Source: Bacteroidales bacterium
GTDB taxonomy: Bacteria > Bacteroidota > Bacteroidia > Bacteroidales > VadinHA17
Length of the DNA: 10,317 nt
Assembly: GCA_031285575.1 (NCBI GenBank)
Contig: JAITVX010000244.1
Location: 1-10,317 of the forward strand
Reading direction: 5' to 3'
Each line of letters opens with the position of its first letter. The first letter of the stretch is position 1. A program made the translations under genes and the position numbers. The notes under the pieces are model-generated. The model was given only the letters and a program-made list of their open reading frames with translations, ran no database searches and was not told where the DNA came from. Positions 1 to 6,006 of this stretch are shown here, in pieces.

Positions 1-2
1 AG

Positions 3-98
3 TGCCATTATTTTAGAAAAGATTCTGTTTCTGAAACCATCAAAAGACTTGGCGTAATTCCTACGAATCATAAATTGGTCACAGAGCTGAGAAAATAA
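3..98 (+). CDS. Possible 3' end of an unidentified gene (partial)
   Basis: The frame is open from the left edge of the window and ends at a TAA at 96-98, giving 31 residues ending in HKLVTELRK. The composition is plausible for a real protein C-terminus, mixed charged and hydrophobic with no low complexity. I do not recognise a family. It lies immediately before transposase debris, so it may be the tail of a chromosomal gene or of another mobile-element ORF. The open length is short enough to occur by chance. Confidence 0.3.
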   Translation, partial: CHYFRKDSVSETIKRLGVIPTNHKLVTELRK

Positions 99-101
99 GG
101 T

Positions 102-314
102 CTATATTCTTTTTATTGATTTGCGCAGGATAACGTCCTGTTTTCTGTAGCCTTTGTCTCCCAGCACCGTACATTGGCTATGGGTAAGCTTAACATACTT
201 CAAGTAATGGATGTCATGAACCGAAGCCTTAGTCAGATCAAAATCTGAAAAGACACCATCAATACTACAAACCGCATTCGGTTTATTCCACTGACGGCAA
301 TCCGATAGTTCAAT
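102..314 (-). pseudogene. IS982-type transposase fragment (decayed)
   Basis: Read on the minus strand, this segment is open between a TGA at 315-317 and a TAG at 102-104. It encodes about 70 residues containing AVCSIDGVFSDFDLTKASV, then HDIHYLK and a CTVLGDKGY motif. From family knowledge, the strings 'AVC..GV...FDLTKASVHDI.YLKDVK' and 'C...GDKGY' are typical of the catalytic core of IS982-family transposases from Bacteroidota, the Asp of GDKGY being a DDE catalytic residue. The part upstream of AVC is degraded, and the frame stops 14 residues after GDKGY, where an intact enzyme would continue for roughly 80 more residues. It is therefore a remnant, not an active element. No terminal inverted repeats could be assigned. 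Confidence 0.68.
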
Positions 315-393
315 TCAAAGGTCGAAAAAACAAGAAGCAAGTTGCTTCTGCGGCGCAGTTTCAATCCATGCCTGTTCAAATAATTCGAGGTAA

Positions 394-570
394 CTGTGCT
401 CGTCTGTTTTCTACTGCCGAGAAACCATGTGGAGTGCATTAAGAAACTGTTCCGACCGGCTGTTGCTCCTAAAAGATTTCGGTCCATGGCAAACCGTGTA
501 CTTTTACTTTCGTAAATGGAAGCTTGAGGAACAAACGCAGTTTGCTGCAATTTCTAAACGACGAATATAA
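394..570 (+). pseudogene. IS5-type transposase N-terminal fragment (decayed)
   Basis: This plus-strand frame is open between TAA stops at 391-393 and 568-570. It contains LLKDFGPWQTVYFYFRKWKL at 466-525, preceded by ALRNCSDRLL. The pattern 'LR.G..WR.LPKDFGPWQTVYFYFRKWK' is a hallmark of the N-terminal domain (DUF4096) of IS5-family transposases. The usual 'TGCQWRLLP' has drifted, no start codon or upstream helix region is recognisable, and the frame ends about 15 residues after the motif, before any DDE residue. A shifted frame further on (from about 527 to 612) may be more decayed sequence of the same gene, but I cannot prove that. The fragment lies in opposite orientation to the IS982 debris, which suggests repeated insertion and decay. 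Confidence 0.65.
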
Positions 571-706
571 TCATTACCCCAAAATCGCGGTACATGTTCA
601 AAATATTGGTTAAACACTTTTTGAGAGCGAAAAGCACAGGTCTTTGATATATTATGAGCGCTTCGACGGCGGCTTGCAATGGCGGCAGCGGGGGTCTTCA
701 TTTTGT
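571..706. other. Gene-free stretch after the IS debris
   Basis: No convincing coding frame, RNA gene or strong hairpin was found here. It is the 3' flank of the minus-strand maf operon, and I could not identify an intrinsic terminator for that operon in it. A short minus-strand open frame crossing 504-728 runs antisense over the IS5 remnant and shows no recognisable motif. Confidence 0.4.
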
Positions 707-1303
707 TTACGGTGCGGCAATGCTGCACAGCTTGTCATACAGTTTCTGCACGGGCAGGCCCATTATGTTGTAGAACGAGCCTTCAATGCGGGTACATGCC
801 GCAAGGCCTATCCATTCCTGTATGCCGTAGGCGCCGGCCTTGTCGCAGGGATTGTATGTTTCAACATAATATACTATTTCCTCATCTGACAGTTTCCTGA
901 ATGTAACTTTCGAGGTGTCGGTAAAGGAGGTAATTGTGCCGCCGTAAAGAACAGATACACCGGTAATGACTTCGTGGGTGTTGCCCGAAAGCTCCTGCAG
1001 CATCTGTATGGCATCAGCCTTATCGCCTGGTTTGCCAAGTATTTTTCCGTTGAGGCACACAATGGTGTCGGCGGTAATAATGAGGTCATTGTCTTTGATG
1101 TCGTTTACAAACGTTTTTGCTTTTGAAACTGCTATGTATTCAGCTGTCTGCTCGCCGCTAAATCCATCGGGAAACGACTCGTCGAACGATTTTACGGCAA
1201 CCTCAAAGTCAATTCCAAGTTCTTTCAGTAGCTGACGCCTTCGCAGCGACCCTGATGCGAGTATTATCCTGAAGTTTTTCAGCTTTTCAAATAGGGACGT
1301 CAT
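707..1303 (-). CDS. maf: Maf family nucleotide pyrophosphatase (dTTP/UTP type, YhdE-like)
   Basis: Cytoplasmic house-cleaning enzyme predicted to hydrolyse dTTP, UTP and modified pyrimidine nucleotides to the monophosphate plus pyrophosphate. The 198-residue length is normal for the family. Visible motifs are the N-terminal substrate loop ASGSLRRRQLL (residues 16-26), the catalytic-Asp motif ITADTIV with Asp79, LGKP at 89-92, and DKAGAYGIQ near residue 155. The last matches the YhdE subgroup rather than the 7-methyl-GTP (YceF) subgroup. It is the last gene of the four-gene minus-strand operon. Its ATG overlaps the stop of the UbiA-like gene as ATGA (4 bases), so translational coupling is likely. 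The start is supported by that overlap and by the usual distance to SGSLRR. Maf proteins have also been linked to septum inhibition in Bacillus, but nothing here addresses that. Confidence 0.93.
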   Translation of the reverse strand: MTSLFEKLKNFRIILASGSLRRRQLLKELGIDFEVAVKSFDESFPDGFSGEQTAEYIAVSKAKTFVNDIKDNDLIITADTIVCLNGKILGKPGDKADAIQMLQELSGNTHEVITGVSVLYGGTITSFTDTSKVTFRKLSDEEIVYYVETYNPCDKAGAYGIQEWIGLAACTRIEGSFYNIMGLPVQKLYDKLCSIAAP

Positions 1304-2283
1304 ACCAGGTTGCAGTTCATTAATATTTTTACTACAATGGAATAGAAGATTCCGGTTATCATAACGATCTTCATCAGCGTGCTTGCCACATGAATGTGTT
1401 TACGGCCAGCACCGCGGAACATTATAATGATAGCGGCGGCCAAGGGTAGGGCTATGAAGGTTGAAATGTAGGCCAGTGTATATTTGTCGAAAAGAAACAG
1501 GTACCACACAGCGTACAGCATGGTGATGGTGATGACGATAAGCGCGGCGGCGATAATTTTCGATGCCGAAACTCCAAGCATTATCGGGAGGGTATTGTGT
1601 CCGCAGACTTTATCACCTTCGTAATCTTCAATGTCTTTAATAATTTCGCGTATTAGTGTTGTGATGAATGCAAAGACTGCAAATCCGCCAGTCCAGTAGA
1701 ACATGAAGCCAAGTTCGGGTACTTTGGCTGCGTTAGCCGAATAGAACCTGTAAACGGCAGGCCATTCGTATATTGCAACCAGCAGAGGCGTCATTGCCGT
1801 AAGAAAGGCTATCATTATGTTACCAATAAGGAACTGCCGCTTGTAGCTTGCCGAATAGAAATATAACAGCCCCGATACTATAAGGAACATAACGCCAAGC
1901 AATAGGTAGCCCGACTGCCATGAGATAAAAAATCCGAGCGCCACACCGGCAAGGCTGAATGCGTTGTATAGCGCCATTGCTCTGCGCCGCGATATTTTGT
2001 AGCCTACAATAACCTTTCCCCTGTTTATGATGTCGGTCTTAATGTCGAAACAGTCGTTTATAACGTATCCTCCGGCGGCTATGAAAATAGTTGCGGCAAT
2101 CAGAAAGATAAAGTTAACAGGCGGAAACTGCAGTTCCATTACGGCTTCGCCCACGCTGCCCTGAATTATAATAACCTGCAGCTTTCCAAGCAACGGTTCG
2201 AGTACGGCGTATCGCATCATGGTCATAGTTAACGCTACAATGACCAGGTTCTGCCATCTTATGAGTTTAAGGAACGATTTCAT
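1300..2283 (-). CDS. UbiA-superfamily prenyltransferase (geranylgeranylglycerol-phosphate geranylgeranyltransferase-like)
   Basis: Integral membrane prenyltransferase of 327 residues with about eight or nine hydrophobic segments. Both Asp-rich motifs that bind Mg2+-diphosphate are present: NDCFDIKTD (Asn76, Asp77, Asp80, Asp84) and REIIKDIEDYEGD (Asp217, Asp220, Asp224). An R-x-x-N-L motif near the N-terminus (RWQNL, residues 9-13) also fits the family. Bacteroidota members of this clade are usually annotated as (S)-2,3-di-O-geranylgeranylglyceryl phosphate synthase by similarity to archaeal enzymes. The true acceptor and product in bacteria are not settled, so I give no symbol. The region between about residues 28 and 57 is a longer insert before the first motif than in many UbiA proteins. 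The start lies 3 bases after the upstream phosphatase stop, within the same operon. The alternatives are a menaquinone-type (MenA) or haem-type (CyoE) enzyme, but neither the neighbours nor the clade motifs favour them. Confidence 0.85.
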   Translation of the reverse strand: MKSFLKLIRWQNLVIVALTMTMMRYAVLEPLLGKLQVIIIQGSVGEAVMELQFPPVNFIFLIAATIFIAAGGYVINDCFDIKTDIINRGKVIVGYKISRRRAMALYNAFSLAGVALGFFISWQSGYLLLGVMFLIVSGLLYFYSASYKRQFLIGNIMIAFLTAMTPLLVAIYEWPAVYRFYSANAAKVPELGFMFYWTGGFAVFAFITTLIREIIKDIEDYEGDKVCGHNTLPIMLGVSASKIIAAALIVITITMLYAVWYLFLFDKYTLAYISTFIALPLAAAIIIMFRGAGRKHIHVASTLMKIVMITGIFYSIVVKILMNCNLV

Positions 2284-2286
2284 TGT

Positions 2287-2808
2287 TTACCATCCGTAAG
2301 CGTCTGAGTCCAACCATTTATTGTGAAGCCTCATAACCTGTTCAACAACGTCGCGCGCGCAACCTTCGCCTCCTTTTCTGTCGGATATGTATATTGCAGC
2401 TTTTTTCACTTCGCTGTCGGCGTCCGACGGGCATACAGGGGCTCCTACAGCCTGCATTACCGGCAGGTCGGGAATATCGTCGCCCATAAACAGAACTTCC
2501 GACCGGTTGAGGTTATACTTTTCCATGAAAGCCTTCAGGTAATCGATCTTTATTTCGCACTTCATATAAATATCGCTTACTCCAAGATGATTTAGACGTT
2601 TAACATAATCCATTGCATCGCCACCTGATATTATACCCACGCAGTATCCTTTTTTCAGGGCATACCTCAAGGCATATCCATCTCTCAAATTTACGGTGCG
2701 GTGCGGCACTCCAAAATCGTTAAGGCTTATTGTCTGCTGCGACAGCACTCCGTCGATGTCGAAAATAAAGGCTTTGATGCCTGTAAGCTTTTCTTTGAAG
2801 TTAATCAT
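2287..2808 (-). CDS. KdsC-like HAD-superfamily phosphatase
   Basis: A cytoplasmic, cap-less (C0) HAD phosphatase of 173 residues, the usual length of the KdsC/YrbI family. All four HAD motifs are visible: motif I FDIDGVL with nucleophile Asp17 and acid/base Asp19, motif II IISGG with Ser61, motif III Lys87 (EIKID), and motif IV GDDIPDLP with Asp110, Asp111 and Asp114. The C-terminal RKGGEGCARDVVE matches the conserved tail that closes the active site in KdsC tetramers. KdsC removes phosphate from KDO-8-phosphate in LPS synthesis. This copy is in the DUF2520/UbiA/Maf string rather than beside kdsA or kdsB, so it may act on another sugar phosphate or be the organism's KdsC. It lies 13 bases after the DUF2520 gene and 3 bases before the UbiA-like gene. 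Confidence 0.9.
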   Translation of the reverse strand: MINFKEKLTGIKAFIFDIDGVLSQQTISLNDFGVPHRTVNLRDGYALRYALKKGYCVGIISGGDAMDYVKRLNHLGVSDIYMKCEIKIDYLKAFMEKYNLNRSEVLFMGDDIPDLPVMQAVGAPVCPSDADSEVKKAAIYISDRKGGEGCARDVVEQVMRLHNKWLDSDAYGW

Positions 2809-2821
2809 CGTTTTATGTAAG

Positions 2822-3595
2822 TTACTTATTATAATGCATTATAGATGCTGAAATATCTCTGTAAATCTTTTCCATATCAGCGTCGCAAGATAGCAATTCC
2901 AGATGTTTTGCAACAGTTATCATGTCATTTCGTTCTGCCGGCCCTGTCTGCGAGTTCTCCGGCCCGTTGTCGAAAGCTTTCGATACTGTTTCGGCTATCA
3001 GCGGTTTAAGTTCTTCAAATGAAAAGCCCGATTTTTCTGCAATATCCTTGCCTTTTGCCATCAGGTGGTTTGTGAAGTTACTGACAATAACCGCCGCAAG
3101 ATGAAGCATTCTACGGCTTTGCGAATCGAAAAAGAGTATTCTGGCGTTGATGGCCTCCGCAGTTTCCTGCATAACGGTGGATATGGTTTCATCGGAAGAT
3201 TCGATAAATACCGGCAAACCGTTAAAATCTATTTTCCGGCCGTGAGAAAAGGTCTGCAGGGGATAGAAAACAGCCTTTCGTTTTATTCTTTCAGGAAAAA
3301 CCTCGAGGCCAAAGCTTGCGGCGGTATGAGCTACAATAGTTTTGTTGCCGCATTGCAGTTTTTCAAGTACCTCGCCTGTATTGCTGTCGGAAACAGCTAC
3401 AAAAATAATATCTGTGATGTCAGAAAACTCAACCGTATCCGACCACACGGCATTGCAACTTCGTGCAAGAGCGCTGCCGGCCTGCGCAGAACGCGACACA
3501 ATCTTTTCAATACGATAACCCTTAGTAAAGAACTCTGTACACAAAGCGCCTGCTACCCGTCCGGCTCCGATGAATGAAATGGCATGGTGTTTCAT
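2822..3595 (-). CDS. Rossmann-like / DUF2520 domain protein
   Basis: First gene of the minus-strand operon, 257 residues. The N-terminus is a Rossmann dinucleotide fold with ISFIGAGRVAG (Gly10, Gly12, Ala15). It resembles the NADP-binding domain of F420-dependent and 6-phosphogluconate/pyrroline-5-carboxylate-type oxidoreductases. The second half is the all-helical DUF2520 domain, recognised by HTAAS (near residue 91), FYPLQTFS (about 110-117), HLAAVIVSNFTNHL (about 165-178) and QTGPAERND (about 216-224). An oxidoreductase role is inferred from the fold; the substrate is unknown. The gene is a constant partner of the KdsC-like, UbiA-like and Maf genes in Bacteroidota. The ATG at 3595 is the only one that leaves the Rossmann beta strand intact. 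The upstream sequence is rich in T and A runs, and I could not pick out a clear promoter for this strand. Confidence 0.88.
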   Translation of the reverse strand: MKHHAISFIGAGRVAGALCTEFFTKGYRIEKIVSRSAQAGSALARSCNAVWSDTVEFSDITDIIFVAVSDSNTGEVLEKLQCGNKTIVAHTAASFGLEVFPERIKRKAVFYPLQTFSHGRKIDFNGLPVFIESSDETISTVMQETAEAINARILFFDSQSRRMLHLAAVIVSNFTNHLMAKGKDIAEKSGFSFEELKPLIAETVSKAFDNGPENSQTGPAERNDMITVAKHLELLSCDADMEKIYRDISASIMHYNK

Positions 3596-3678
3596 AATAT
3601 TTTTTTACGGAAAAATACACAATATTTACCCGTATTCACTTTTTTTTTATTTTTTTTCAAAAATTTTCCGAAAAGTAT

Positions 3679-3709
3679 GTTGCCGTATTAAAAACTCATA
3701 TTATATTTG
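3679..3709 (+). promoter_or_regulatory. Bacteroidota-type promoter of the ABC/GntR operon
   Basis: GTTG at 3679-3682 and TATATTTG at 3702-3709 are separated by 19 bases. They match the Bacteroidota housekeeping consensus (TTG-containing -33 element and TAnnTTTG -7 element). Transcription should start near 3713-3716, leaving a leader of about 27 bases before the ATG at 3741, with no Shine-Dalgarno sequence. The match to the -7 box is complete. The assignment is by pattern only. Confidence 0.65.
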
Positions 3710-3712
3710 CTG

Positions 3713-3732
3713 TGTACTAATATACTAATACA
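3713..3732 (+). promoter_or_regulatory. Candidate operator for the YtrA-type GntR repressor
   Basis: TGTACTAATATACTAATACA is a near-perfect palindrome: 8 of 10 base pairs match across the centre at 3722/3723, with outer arms TGTA and TACA. It also contains a perfect tandem TACTAATA direct repeat. It starts at the predicted transcription start of the operon, where a bound dimer would block RNA polymerase. A GntR regulator without an effector domain is encoded third in the same operon, so autoregulation is the simplest reading. Binding is inferred, not shown. Confidence 0.55.
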
Positions 3733-3740
3733 TTATTTCT

Positions 3741-4571
3741 ATGATTACAATTAATGATTTGAAATTCAGCTACGGGAGAAAGGTTGTTTTCGAGAACATT
3801 TCATTTAAAATGGAACTCGGAAAAATCTACGGGCTACTGGGTGAGAATGGTGCAGGCAAAACAACCCTGCTGCGCATTATTGCCGGACTGTTATTTCCAA
3901 ACGAAGGAAGCTGTACGGCTTTGGGAGCAGATCCTTCAAAACGATGGCCGTCGTTTCTGCAGGAGGTATTTTATCTGCCTGAAGAATTTGGAGCTCCGCA
4001 CAATACCAGAGTGGAGCGTTTTGCTAAAAACACAGGATGTTTCTATCCGTCATTCAACATGGACAGCTTCTGTGAGTATGCAAAGGTATTCGATGTTGAC
4101 ATTACGAGCAGGTTTACCGAACTGTCGTTTGGGCAGAAGAAAAAGGCGATGCTGGCATTCGGAATTGCAACAAATGCGAAACTGATGCTGTTCGACGAAC
4201 CTACTAACGGGCTCGATATTCCGTCGAAAACACAGTTTCGCAAGCTTATTGCACAGGCTGCATCGAACGAACGCACCTTTATTATATCAACACATCAGGT
4301 GCGCGACCTCGAAAATCTTATCGACCCGATTATTATTCTCGACTACCGCGATGTATTGCTTAATCATTCCATAAAAGATATTTCGGAAAAGCTCTGCTTC
4401 GGAATAAGGGAACAGGTGCCTGACGGGGCTCTGTACTCCGAACCTGCCCTGAACGGCGTATATACCGTGGAAGAAAACGCCGACGGAAAGGAAAGCAGAA
4501 TAAACATGGAACACCTTTTCAACGCGGCAATGGCAAACAAGGCACGGTTCAAAAAAATATTCAACCTTTAA
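3741..4571 (+). CDS. ABC transporter ATP-binding protein (YtrB-like)
   Basis: Nucleotide-binding subunit of an ABC exporter-type system, 276 residues, acting at the inner face of the cytoplasmic membrane. Motifs in order are Walker A GENGAGKTT (residues 34-42), a Q-loop Gln at about 74, an ABC signature in the variant form LSFGQKK (128-134; the canonical form is LSGGQ), Walker B LMLFDEP with catalytic Glu153, a D-loop NGLD, and the H-loop STHQ with His185. The segment after residue 200 is a short C-terminal extension without a recognised domain. The gene opens a plus-strand operon and is followed 11 bases later by the membrane subunit. The pairing with a YtrA-type repressor resembles the Bacillus Ytr and related antibiotic- or envelope-stress ABC loci; the substrate is unknown. 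The start is the first ATG after the predicted promoter and fits the family's N-terminal beta strand. Confidence 0.92.
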   Translation: MITINDLKFSYGRKVVFENISFKMELGKIYGLLGENGAGKTTLLRIIAGLLFPNEGSCTALGADPSKRWPSFLQEVFYLPEEFGAPHNTRVERFAKNTGCFYPSFNMDSFCEYAKVFDVDITSRFTELSFGQKKKAMLAFGIATNAKLMLFDEPTNGLDIPSKTQFRKLIAQAASNERTFIISTHQVRDLENLIDPIIILDYRDVLLNHSIKDISEKLCFGIREQVPDGALYSEPALNGVYTVEENADGKESRINMEHLFNAAMANKARFKKIFNL

Positions 4572-4582
4572 AATAAACAGCT

Positions 4583-5329
4583 ATGAACAATACATTTAAC
4601 TTCAATCGATTTGCAATGGTTTTGAAAAAAGACGCGCAGGACCTCGCAAGCCAGTATATAAAACTCGTACTTATTGTAGCGGGAGCCTTTCTTGTTGCGT
4701 TTCTTCTGCTTGCAATCGGTAATCCTGATAATTTTTCAGGATACAATGACGCACGCAAAGTGATAGCCGCCATGTTTATATGGGGAGGAACCGTACTTGC
4801 CCCGCTTCAGCTCTACAAGCGGCACAACAGCAGGCTGCACGGAACAGGCTACTTCATGCTGCCGGCATCGCAGCTCGAAAAATGGCTGTCGATGCTTTTA
4901 CACTGCGCCGCAGTAACGCCAATTGTGCTGCTGTCGTCAATAATTATTATCGACATGTTTATGTACCCCATTTATATATGGGAAAATAAAACGCTGCTGC
5001 TCACATCATACGACTGGCATGAAACACATTATGCAGTAATATCGATACTTGCTTCGCAGGCGGTATTTTTTCTGGGCAACATCTGGTTTCAGCGGGCAAA
5101 GGTGCAGAAAATAGTCGGAGCTCTCAGTGTTCTGTTCGTTATGTACATCATACTGATGATTATTCTGTCCAGCATAACAGCACTCAGAGGCACGCACAAC
5201 TATGCGATGCACTTCATCTTTATGAACACGCCAAGCTACAGCGTATTGCAGACAGTAATATCGTGCATCATAGCCCCAACAGGCATTTGGGCGGTAAGTT
5301 TTATACGGATGAAAGAACAACAACTATAA
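4583..5329 (+). CDS. ABC-2-like membrane protein, partner of the upstream ATPase
   Basis: A 248-residue membrane protein with about six hydrophobic helices (roughly residues 29-46, 60-78, 106-130, 150-169, 176-200 and 219-243). A cytoplasmic N-terminus rich in Asn, Phe and Lys precedes the first helix. A segment after the second helix contains TGYFMLPASQLEKWLSM, a 'P-A-S-x-x-E-K' pattern that I have seen described in Bacteroidota ABC-2-type permease-like proteins. No catalytic motif is visible. The position between the ATPase and the GntR gene, with 11-base gaps on both sides, makes it the likely transmembrane subunit, presumably as a homodimer. Neither direction of transport nor substrate can be told from the sequence. 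The start ATG at 4583 is the first after the ATPase stop; no Shine-Dalgarno sequence is apparent. Confidence 0.8.
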   Translation: MNNTFNFNRFAMVLKKDAQDLASQYIKLVLIVAGAFLVAFLLLAIGNPDNFSGYNDARKVIAAMFIWGGTVLAPLQLYKRHNSRLHGTGYFMLPASQLEKWLSMLLHCAAVTPIVLLSSIIIIDMFMYPIYIWENKTLLLTSYDWHETHYAVISILASQAVFFLGNIWFQRAKVQKIVGALSVLFVMYIILMIILSSITALRGTHNYAMHFIFMNTPSYSVLQTVISCIIAPTGIWAVSFIRMKEQQL

Positions 5330-5340
5330 ATAATAAGGGT

Positions 5341-5718
5341 ATGGAATTTACAAGTCAAAAAACAATATACATGCAGATAGCCGACTATATCTGCGAAAAG
5401 GCTCTTACAGGCCAGTGGAAAGAAAGCGAACGGATACCGTCGGTGCGCGAACTCGGAATAACCCTCGAGGTAAACCCCAACACGGCAATGCGAGCCTACG
5501 AACATCTTGAAGCAAACGGAATAATATACAGCAAACGCGGAACAGGATACTTCCTGGCCGAAGAAGCCGTTGCAAAGATAAAAACACTGCAAAAGGAAAA
5601 GTTTATTGCCGAAAATTTGCCCGGTTTATTCAAAAATATTTACTTGCTGCAAATTTCATTCGATGAACTTGAACAGCAATACATCGAGTATTGCAAAACA
5701 AACTACAGTAACAGTTAA
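5341..5718 (+). CDS. GntR-family transcriptional regulator, YtrA subfamily
   Basis: DNA-binding repressor of 125 residues. Residues 7-72 form a winged helix-turn-helix with the GntR pattern: IYMQIADYICEKALTGQW, then RIPSVRELGITLEVNPNTAM (31-50, recognition helix), RAYEHLEANGII and the wing KRGTGYFL (65-72). Only about 50 residues follow, helical and probably for dimerisation. This is the YtrA architecture, which lacks the FCD or UTRA effector domains. The open frame extends upstream to 5263, but that part lies inside the permease gene, so I chose ATG 5341: it gives the standard N-terminus and a normal 11-base gap. AAGGG lies only one base before the ATG, so Shine-Dalgarno pairing is doubtful. 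Encoded in the operon it probably controls, it is the best candidate to bind the 3713-3732 palindrome. The inducing signal is unknown. Confidence 0.9.
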   Translation: MEFTSQKTIYMQIADYICEKALTGQWKESERIPSVRELGITLEVNPNTAMRAYEHLEANGIIYSKRGTGYFLAEEAVAKIKTLQKEKFIAENLPGLFKNIYLLQISFDELEQQYIEYCKTNYSNS

Positions 5719-5730
5719 AACCATAACACA

Positions 5731-5868
5731 ATGAAACTTAGAAAAAGCACAATTGCACTGATATGCCTCACAGCAGCCTATTTTGCATTTGCAACAATAT
5801 GCTACGTTGCCTCGGCAGACTGGTACCGCACAGAACCTGACGCAACTGAAACGCAACAGCAACTGTAA
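5731..5868 (+). CDS. Small 45-residue membrane or exported peptide (hypothetical)
   Basis: A short frame begins at ATG 5731, 12 bases after the GntR stop, and ends at TAA 5866-5868. It has a basic start (MKLRKS), one hydrophobic stretch of about 20 residues (TIALICLTAAYFAFATICYV) and then ASADWYRTEPDATETQQQL, polar and acidic. This can be read as a single-pass membrane microprotein or as a signal peptide with an AxA-like cleavage site (ASA before DW) that releases a peptide of about 16 residues. The spacing, strand and layout fit a fourth gene of the ABC/GntR operon, just before the predicted terminator. I recognise no family. The classic n-h-c signal organisation argues against a chance frame, but the length leaves doubt. 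Confidence 0.6.
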   Translation: MKLRKSTIALICLTAAYFAFATICYVASADWYRTEPDATETQQQL

Positions 5869-5906
5869 GACACACGGGCATGATGTCATAAAACATAAAA
5901 ACATAT

Positions 5907-5974
5907 TGCAGTACTGTGAGTTCTTTGATTTTCATAGTTACTATATTTTTACCTCGCGGTACTGCATGTTTTTT
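5907..5974 (+). terminator. Hairpin with T-run after the ABC/GntR operon
   Basis: Bases 5907-5920 pair with 5953-5966 along all 14 positions (12 Watson-Crick, two U·G), and a run of six T follows at 5969-5974. The stem-plus-T-run layout is that of an intrinsic terminator ending the upstream operon 39 bases after the small gene's stop. The 32-base AT-rich loop is unusually long, and trpS starts only 32 bases after the T-run, so a leader or attenuator role for trpS is an alternative. A TTTG at 5924 and TATATTTT at 5942 lie in the loop, but their 14-base spacing is too short for a good Bacteroidota promoter. Confidence 0.5.
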
Positions 5975-6006
5975 AACACATAAACAACATAATTTAAAAG
6001 GAATAA

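Noticed and set aside
233..550. 105-residue minus-strand open frame
   Set aside because: It runs in a different frame from the IS982 remnant and antisense to the IS5 remnant. No recognisable motif, so a chance frame in decayed DNA.
3065..3577. 170-residue plus-strand open frame
   Set aside because: Antisense shadow of the DUF2520 gene, whose motifs are all intact on the other strand.
5263..5340. Upstream extension of the GntR frame to an earlier ATG
   Set aside because: It lies inside the permease gene and adds residues not found in YtrA-type regulators. ATG 5341 is the natural start.
5924..5949. Promoter for trpS from TTTG and TATATTTT
   Set aside because: The 14-base spacing is too short, the -7 box lacks the final G, and the elements sit inside the hairpin loop.
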